A stretch of DNA of 64,000 nt, taken from NCBI RefSeq assembly GCF_031583065.1, contig NZ_CP134053.1, forward strand, positions 5,187,001 to 5,251,000, in the 5' to 3' direction. A program made the position numbers and the translations under genes. Of the stretch, positions 57,108 through 64,000 are shown one piece after another. How positions within the stretch are numbered: position 1 is the first letter of the stretch; the number at the start of each line of letters is the position of its first letter. The notes under the pieces are model-generated. The model was not told where the DNA came from, ran no database searches, and saw only the letters and a list, made by a program, of their open reading frames with translations. The stretch is from Streptomyces sp. CGMCC 4.7035 (GTDB lineage: Bacteria > Actinomycetota > Actinomycetes > Streptomycetales > Streptomycetaceae).

Positions 57108-58214
57108 CTACAGCGCGAGCAGCTCCTTGGTCGTGATGGTGAGTAGCTCGGGTCCGCCGTCCGCCTCGGGGCGTACGACGAGCGTGTCATCGATCCGGAC
57201 ACCGCCCCGGCCGGGGAGGTGGACCCCCGGCTCGACAGTGACCGGCACGCAAGCGTCCAGTTTACCCATGGCCGCGGGACCCAACTGCGGGTCCTCGTCG
57301 TTTTCCAGTCCCACACCGTGCCCGGTCAGCGGCGGAAGGCCCTCGCCGTACCCGGCGGAGTCCAGCACCTGACGTGCGGCGCGGTCCACGTCGCGGTAGC
57401 CGGCGCCCGGTGCCAGGGCCTGGCGTCCGGCGCGCTGAGCGGCGAAAACGAGGTCGTACAGCTCGATCTGCCAGTCGGCGGGCGAGGTGCCGATGACGAA
57501 GGTCCGGCCGATCTCGCAGCGGTAACCGCGGTAGGCGGCGCCGAGGCAGACGGAGAGAAAGTCGCCCTCCTCGACCCGGCGGTCGGTGGGGCGGTGACCG
57601 CGGCGGCCGGAGTTCGGGCCGGTGGCGACGGAAGTCATGAAAGCGGGCCCGTCGGCGCCGTGATCGACGAGGCGGCGCTCCAGTTCCAGGGCGAGATGCC
57701 GTTCGGTGCGGCCCACGAGGATGGATTCGAGCAGCTCGCTCAGGGCCTGGTCGGCGATCTCCGCGCCGATCCGCAGGAGGGCGATCTCCTCTTCGTCCTT
57801 CACGACCCGCAGCTGCTCGACCACACCGCCGAGGTCGGCGAGCCGCAGCCGGGGCGCGACCGACCGCAGGGCGCGGTGGCGGGCGACGGTGAGGTGGTGC
57901 TCCTCGACCGCCAGGGAGTCGGCGCCCTGCGCGGCGGCCAGGTCGGCCGCCGCGACGGCACAGTCGCCGCCGGGCACCGCCGGCGAGTGCGTGCGCAGCG
58001 CCTCGTCGGGCCGCCCGTGAGCGGGGTCTTCGTCCGGCGGTCCGGCGCAGACCAGCACGTCTTCGCCCACGCCCAGGAGCAGTACGGCGCCCTTCGGGGC
58101 GGTGCCCGCGAGATAGCGGACGTTGGCGGGGTGGGAGACCAGCGCCGTGGCACTGCCACCCGCGCTGCAGCATTCCCTCAGCCGCTCGCGGCGGGCCGCG
58201 TACACCTCTGACAT
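57108..58214 (-). CDS. aminopeptidase P-like (M24 fold) protein with altered metal site
   Basis: 368 residues with a creatinase-type N-terminal domain and an M24 'pita-bread' C-terminal domain. In functional Xaa-Pro aminopeptidases the ligands are two Asp, one His and two Glu. Here the first Asp position reads Cys and the second Glu ('FLSVCLGAAYRGYRCEIGRT'), the His is kept ('LTGHGVGLENDEDPQL'), and the last Glu is Asp ('GVRIDDTLVV'). Metal-dependent peptidase activity is therefore doubtful; it may be a non-catalytic or re-purposed homologue. It lies upstream of efp in the same direction, a common arrangement. Confidence 0.85.
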   Translation of the reverse strand: MSEVYAARRERLRECCSAGGSATALVSHPANVRYLAGTAPKGAVLLLGVGEDVLVCAGPPDEDPAHGRPDEALRTHSPAVPGGDCAVAAADLAAAQGADSLAVEEHHLTVARHRALRSVAPRLRLADLGGVVEQLRVVKDEEEIALLRIGAEIADQALSELLESILVGRTERHLALELERRLVDHGADGPAFMTSVATGPNSGRRGHRPTDRRVEEGDFLSVCLGAAYRGYRCEIGRTFVIGTSPADWQIELYDLVFAAQRAGRQALAPGAGYRDVDRAARQVLDSAGYGEGLPPLTGHGVGLENDEDPQLGPAAMGKLDACVPVTVEPGVHLPGRGGVRIDDTLVVRPEADGGPELLTITTKELLAL

Positions 58215-58359
58215 GACCCGAGCCTACGAGCGGTGGCCGGATATCGCTGGTCCAGAGGTCCGGACGGGCGGCGAAGACACCCCTACCGGGCGCCCCCAGG
58301 CCCGGGAGAAAGCATCGCTACACCCGGCGCCCGATTCCGGGGCACCCACGGCCAGGGCT

Positions 58360-59229
58360 TCACCACTGCGGCGGGCTCGCGATCGCGCGGGACAGAACCT
58401 CGTCCAGAACCCGGGCCGTCCCCTCCACGTCGAGCTGGGAGTTGTCGATGATCGGCAGCCCGGAACCGTACCAGCCGGCCATGCGGCCGTGGATGCGGGC
58501 TACCTCTTCGTCGCTGAGTCGGCGGTTGCCGGTGCGCTCCGCGTTGCGCTCCAGGACGATCTCCAGGCCGGGTAGGAGGACCACCGGCAGCAGGCCGGGG
58601 CCCACATGTCGCTTCCAGCCACCGAGGCCGACGACCGGGCGGTCGGGGAAGACGGCGTCGTCGAGGATGCACGAGATGCCGTTGGCCAGGAAATTGCGGG
58701 CCGCGAAGCCGCAGGTCCGGCGGGCAAGGCGGTACTGCGCCTCCGAATTCTCGTTCCACCCCGACTGCGGGTCGGCGAAGCCCGAACGGACCCATTCGCG
58801 TACGTCGTCGAGGCTGATGTGGGCCGTGGGGACCCGGCGGTGGTCCGCCCAGTACTTGGCGACACTGGTCTTACCCGCCCCGGCGGGGCCGATGAGCAGC
58901 ACGGCGAGCGTGGTGGACGAGGGGTCGGGCGGGCTCGCGACGGGCGGTGTGCCCGGTATGCCGACCGAGCCGGCCGGGAGCTGCACATGGCCCGTGGTGT
59001 CAGGGGTGGGGGGCACGGGCACGTGATGCGGCGGGATGTGGGTGTGCGGCGCTCCGGAAGGCATCGGGGGTCCCGCGAAGCCCGGCGCGGACGCGGGCGG
59101 GGTCCGTGGTGCGGGGCCCGGGTGGGCGCCCGGTTGTCCCGGGTGATGTGCGTCCGGTGACCAGGCGGTCGCCGGACCGTGCCCCGGCTGGTGGGAAGGC
59201 GGCAGCGGAGCTCCCACTGCGTGCTGCAT
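58360..59229 (-). CDS. P-loop ATP-binding protein with Pro/His-rich N-terminus
   Basis: 289 residues. The first 105 residues are Pro/Gly/His-rich and disordered. Then comes a P-loop 'LLIGPAGAGKTSVAKYWADH' (Walker A about 114-121), 'AHISLDDVREWVRSG' and 'CILDDAVFPDRP', resembling small-molecule or zeta-toxin-like kinases. The substrate is unknown. The ATG at 59229 gives 'MQHAVGAPLPPSHQPGH'; GGAG lies about ten bases upstream. It follows the aro genes' terminator. Confidence 0.75.
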   Translation of the reverse strand: MQHAVGAPLPPSHQPGHGPATAWSPDAHHPGQPGAHPGPAPRTPPASAPGFAGPPMPSGAPHTHIPPHHVPVPPTPDTTGHVQLPAGSVGIPGTPPVASPPDPSSTTLAVLLIGPAGAGKTSVAKYWADHRRVPTAHISLDDVREWVRSGFADPQSGWNENSEAQYRLARRTCGFAARNFLANGISCILDDAVFPDRPVVGLGGWKRHVGPGLLPVVLLPGLEIVLERNAERTGNRRLSDEEVARIHGRMAGWYGSGLPIIDNSQLDVEGTARVLDEVLSRAIASPPQW

Positions 59230-59318
59230 CCGGTGCCACTCCGTCTCGTTCTTTCGTCGCGCAGGCGATTGACGCCGGCAGCGGGGCGTGGCACCCCGCT
59301 CCCTACCGAACGGTACCG

Positions 59319-59350
59319 TCCCCGGCCGCTGTTGTGTGAACGGCCGGGGA
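59319..59350 (-). terminator. terminator after aroC-aroK-aroB
   Basis: TCCCCGGCCG (59319-59328) pairs perfectly with CGGCCGGGGA (59341-59350) around a 12-base loop, 86 bp past the aroB stop. A smaller GCGGGG/CCCCGC hairpin lies at 59281-59299. Confidence 0.75.
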
Positions 59351-59436
59351 CGGCCCGAAGTGCCCGTCTCCGCAGGCAAATCGGGGCAACCGACGCCCAG
59401 GGGAACGACTCCCCCACAAGGCGGACCCGAAAGGGG

Positions 59437-61039
<1,603 letters not shown>

Positions 61040-61043
<4 letters not shown>

Positions 61044-62224
61044 CGGATGGCCAGGTTGTCGAGGTACGACTGCACATTGCGGCGGGTCTCGGCCACCGAG
61101 TCGCCGCCGAACTTCTCCGCCACCGCGTCCGCGAGGACGAGGGCCACCATGGCCTCGGCGACGATACCGGCAGCCGGGACCGCGGAGACGTCGGAGCGCT
61201 GGTGGTGGGCTTGCGCGGCCTCACCGGTGGTGACGTCCACGGTCTGCAGGGCGCGCGGCACCGTCGCGATCGGCTTCATCGCGGCGCGGACCCGCAGCAG
61301 CTCACCGGTGGTGAGGCCGCCTTCGGTGCCGCCGGAGCGGCCGGAGGCCCGTTTGATGCCCTCGGGCGTGTTCACGATCTCGTCGTGCGCCTTCGAGCCG
61401 GGGACGCGGGCCAGCTCGAAGCCGTCGCCGATCTCGACGCCCTTGATCGCCTGGATACCCATCAGGGCACCGGCGAGCCGGGCGTCCAGCTTGCGATCCC
61501 AGTGCACATGCGAGCCCAGACCCACCGGGACGCCGTACGCCAAGATCTCGACCACGCCACCGAGGGTGTCGCCGTCCTTGTGGGCCTGGTCGATCTCGGC
61601 GACCATCGCCTTCGACGCGTCCGCGTCCAGGCAGCGCACCGGGTCCGCGTCCAGCTTCTCGACGTCGGCCGGCGTCGGGTACACGCCCTTGGGCGCCTTC
61701 GCCGCGGCCAGCTCGACGACGTGGCTGACGATCTCGATGCCGGTCGTCTCCTTCAGGTACGACCGGGCCACCGCGCCCAGCGCCACCCGGGCCGCCGTCT
61801 CACGGGCCGAGGCACGCTCCAGGATCGGCCGCGCCTCGTCGAAGCCGTACTTCTGCATGCCCGCGAGGTCCGCGTGCCCGGGCCGCGGCCGGGTCAGCGG
61901 CGCGTTGCGGGCCAGCCCCGCCAGGACCTCCGGGTCCACCGGGTCGGCCGCCATCACCTGCTCCCACTTGGGCCACTCGGTGTTGCCGACCATGATGGCC
62001 ACCGGGGAGCCGAGGGTGAGACCGTGCCGGACACCGCCGAGGAAGGTGACCTCGTCGCGCTCGAACTTCATGCGGGCACCGCGCCCATAGCCCAGCCGCC
62101 GCCTCGCCAGGTGGTCCGCCACCATCTCCGTGGTGATCGGCACGCCGGCGGGAAGTCCCTCCAGCGTCGCGACGAGTGCGGGTCCGTGCGACTCCCCCGC
62201 GGTCAGCCAGCGCAACCTGCTCAA
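61040..62224 (-). CDS. aroC: chorismate synthase
   Basis: 394 residues; FMN-dependent final step to chorismate. '[20 protein letters not shown]', '[20 protein letters not shown]' and '[15 protein letters not shown]' are the three family signatures. First gene of the aroC-aroK-aroB unit; upstream is a 355-bp gap before aroE. Confidence 0.98.
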
Positions 62225-62579
62225 CGGTGCTCCTCATGCTCGCGCCTGGAACTGCGTTCTACGACGGCGCGACCGGGTGCGCGGCCCTGGCCCGCCACCC
62301 CCGATCCTCCCACGTCCCGGCCCTGGACCCGGCCGCCGGTCCAGCTGTCGGACGCGCACGCCGCCAGGTCGCCAGTCATCGGCCGAGTGCGGAGCTCCCG
62401 GCTGCCGTGTCCGGCAGCCGGGAACCCACCGGCGCGTCAGCCGCAGTGGCCGAAGCCGCTCGTGTAGCTGTCCCAGAAGATCCCGTTGTCGACCTACTCG
62501 ATGCCACCTGTGAACGCCAAGCCGATGTGCGGGCACCATCACTCAAGAAGAAATCAGTGCGCCCTGCCGGCCCGGACGA
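62225..62579 (-). other. 355-bp gap between aroE and aroC with hairpin and possible gene remnant
   Basis: A perfect stem TCCCGGCTGCC/GGCAGCCGGGA (62396-62406 with 62413-62423) lies mid-way and may end the mltG-aroE transcript. Just before it on the reverse strand, a short frame reads 'VDNGIFWDSYTSGFGHCG' then stop (62437-62493), with an in-frame TAG directly in front (62494-62496) and more open frame beyond. It looks like the tail of a broken gene, but I cannot name a family. Confidence 0.35.
62396..62423 (-). terminator. hairpin upstream of aroC
   Basis: Perfect 11-bp stem with a 6-base loop. It sits 157 bp past the aroE stop and about 170 bp before aroC, consistent with separating the two transcripts. 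Confidence 0.65.
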
Positions 62580-63419
62580 TCACGCGCGCGTGAGACCCCG
62601 TTCACCCGCCGCCCGCATCGCCGCCAGCGGCGCCGGCGCATGCCCGGTCATCTGCTCGACCTGGAGCACCGCCTGGTGCACCAGCAGATCGAGGCCGCTG
62701 ACGACCGCTCCCCCGTACGCCGACCAGCGGGCCGCGAGATTCGTGGGCCACGGCTCGTACAGGACGTCGAAGAGCGTGGCCGGCCGCTCGGGGACGGCGG
62801 ACGTGAGGGCATCCGTGGTGCCTGCGGGGGTCGTGGCGATCACCAGTGGAGCGCGCAAAGCCTGTGCGGCGTCGTCCCAGTCCTCGGTGCGCACCTCGAC
62901 ATCCAGCCGCTTACCCCACTCCCTCATCTCTGCCGCACGCGCCGCGCTGCGGACGTAGACGACGACCTCGCCCTCGCAGATCCGCGACAGCGCGGCCAGC
63001 GCGGACGAGGCGGTGGCTCCCGCACCGAGGATGGCCGCGGATTCGACACGGTCGATCCCGTGCTCGCGGAGCGCCTCGACCATGCCCGGGATATCGGTGT
63101 TGTCGCCGAGGCGCCGCCCGTCCTCGGTGAACACGACCGTGTTGACCGCCTCGACGGAGGCCGCGGTGTCGCTGATCTCGTCGAGCAGCGGGATCACCGC
63201 GCGCTTGAGCGGCATGGTCAGCGAGAGCCCGGCCCACTCCGGCCCGAGCTTCTCGATGAATCCGGGCAGCGCCGCCTCGTCGACCTCGAACCGGTCGTAC
63301 GTCCAGTCGGCCAGACCCAGTTCCTCGTAAGCGGCGCGGTGCAGCACCGGGGAGAGGGAGTGGGCGATCGGCGAGCCGAGGACTGCGGCGCGCCGCGCCT
63401 CACCTTCCCGCACTGTCAT
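62580..63419 (-). CDS. aroE: shikimate dehydrogenase
   Basis: 279 residues; NADPH-dependent reduction of dehydroshikimate. 'AVLGSPIAHSLSPVLHRAAY' binds substrate, 'GLSLTMPLKRAVIPLLDE' has the catalytic Lys, 'GDNTDIPGM' the Asn-Thr-Asp, and 'ILGAGATASSALAALSRICE' the NADP loop. The ATG at 63419 overlaps the mltG end by 20 bp, giving a mltG-aroE unit. Confidence 0.95.
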   Translation of the reverse strand: MTVREGEARRAAVLGSPIAHSLSPVLHRAAYEELGLADWTYDRFEVDEAALPGFIEKLGPEWAGLSLTMPLKRAVIPLLDEISDTAASVEAVNTVVFTEDGRRLGDNTDIPGMVEALREHGIDRVESAAILGAGATASSALAALSRICEGEVVVYVRSAARAAEMREWGKRLDVEVRTEDWDDAAQALRAPLVIATTPAGTTDALTSAVPERPATLFDVLYEPWPTNLAARWSAYGGAVVSGLDLLVHQAVLQVEQMTGHAPAPLAAMRAAGERGLTRA

Positions 63420-64000
63420 TGAATTTGTCCCTGAGCTTCTGGAATTCCGCGTGGGTCTTCGCGAATTCCGTCTTTTCCATGCCGTCGGTCGCCACGAAAT
63501 AGATCCAGCCCTCGCTGGTGGGCTTGAGCGCCGCCTCCAGCGCACTCTCGCCCGGATTGTCGATCGGCCCCGGCGGGAGACCCTTATGAGTGTAGGTGTT
63601 GTACGGGTCCTGATTTCTGTTGATCTCGGACAAGCCGATGTGGATCTTACTCTGGCCCTTCAGGTAATTGAAGGTCGAGTCGAACTGGAGCAGCTGGTAC
63701 GTCTCCGTGTTGGTCGGCTTGAGGCGGTTGTAGATCACCTCCGCCATCTTGCGGTAGTCGTCGTGCGTCTTTCCCTCCGCCTGGACAAGGCTCGCGACCG
63801 TCAGGAGCTGCAGAGGATTCTGCAGGTTGAGGCTCTTGGCCTTGGCCTGGATGCCGAACTGGGCGTACTTCTGCTTGGCCATGTCGACCATTTGCTTGAG
63901 GACGTCCGCGGGCTTCATGCTCTTGGCGACCGGATAGCTGGACGGGTAGAGGAACCCTTCCAGCGGGTCCTTGATGTCCTTGTTGGTGTTGGCCCAGTCG
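63400..64000 (-). CDS. mltG: endolytic transglycosylase MltG, C-terminal part (runs off the right edge)
   Basis: About 200 C-terminal residues of a YceG-like membrane-bound murein transglycosylase that cuts nascent glycan strands. 'GFLYPSSYPVAKSMKPADVL' , the catalytic Glu in 'VASLVQAEGKTHDDYRKMAE' and 'VIYNRL', and 'NTYTHKGLPPGPIDNPGESA' are present. The frame remains open to position 64000, so the gene continues beyond the window. The final residues overlap the aroE start. Confidence 0.95.
   Translation of the reverse strand, partial: DWANTNKDIKDPLEGFLYPSSYPVAKSMKPADVLKQMVDMAKQKYAQFGIQAKAKSLNLQNPLQLLTVASLVQAEGKTHDDYRKMAEVIYNRLKPTNTETYQLLQFDSTFNYLKGQSKIHIGLSEINRNQDPYNTYTHKGLPPGPIDNPGESALEAALKPTSEGWIYFVATDGMEKTEFAKTHAEFQKLRDKFNDSAGR

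Overview
The window is high-GC actinobacterial DNA and almost certainly a Streptomyces chromosome core segment. Evidence is the very high third-position GC, frequent GTG starts, a bldD gene with the c-di-GMP signature, an actinobacterial integration host factor, a 'conservon' signalling operon, and a gene order (ribEMBAH-hisEG, rsmB-fmt-priA-metK-coaBC-rpoZ-gmk-ihf, pyrF-D-carBA-pyrCBR, bldD, nusB-efp, aroBKC-aroE-mltG) that I recognise from streptomycetes. I see no prophage, IS element, integrase, tRNA, rRNA or CRISPR array. Both window edges cut genes: an amino acid permease on the left and mltG on the right.

Region 1-7.5 kb holds a truncated permease, an unrecognised helical protein, a P-loop kinase, an EccA/CbxX-type AAA+ ATPase with N-terminal TPR-like repeats, and a pair of CNNM/CBS membrane proteins. 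Region 7.5-12.5 kb is a riboflavin operon (ribE, ribM, ribBA, ribH) behind a clear FMN riboswitch, continuing without an obvious break into hisE, hisG and a small membrane PH-like gene. Region 12.7-29.5 kb is the accessory part: a ROK regulator with a roughly 175-residue low-complexity insert facing an MFS exporter across a perfect inverted repeat, a thioesterase, a uracil-type permease, a decayed secreted GH6 cellulase, a DUF5995 protein, an F420-type oxidoreductase, a lysine 2-monooxygenase/5-aminovaleramidase pair, a conservon without its GTPase, and an Lrp regulator with a cationic amino acid permease.

Region 29.5-44.7 kb has guaB1, a lipoprotein RNase with its barstar inhibitor, a SorC regulator, rpe, and the translation/replication/cofactor genes rsmB, fmt, priA, metK, coaBC, rpoZ, gmk and ihf. 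Several tandem-repeat arrays sit in its intergenic gaps. Region 45-55 kb is the complete de novo UMP block except for the terminal steps: pyrR, pyrB, pyrC, a membrane PH-like gene, carA, carB, pyrD and pyrF, all leftward. A probable PyrR-binding hairpin overlaps the pyrR ribosome binding site. Divergent from it is bldD, with two abutting BldD boxes on its own promoter. Region 55.7-64 kb holds nusB, efp, a degenerate aminopeptidase-P-like gene, a proline-rich P-loop protein, and the shikimate genes aroB, aroK, aroC, aroE followed by mltG.

Most of the window is housekeeping metabolism. The points most worth a second look are the frameshifted cellulase with its 16-bp duplication, the RNase-lipoprotein/barstar pair, the GTPase-less conservon, the 32-bp repeat array before rpe, the ROK insert and its operator, and the small transcript candidate near 2.4-2.6 kb. 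I did not find a clearly new multi-gene defence or biosynthetic system.
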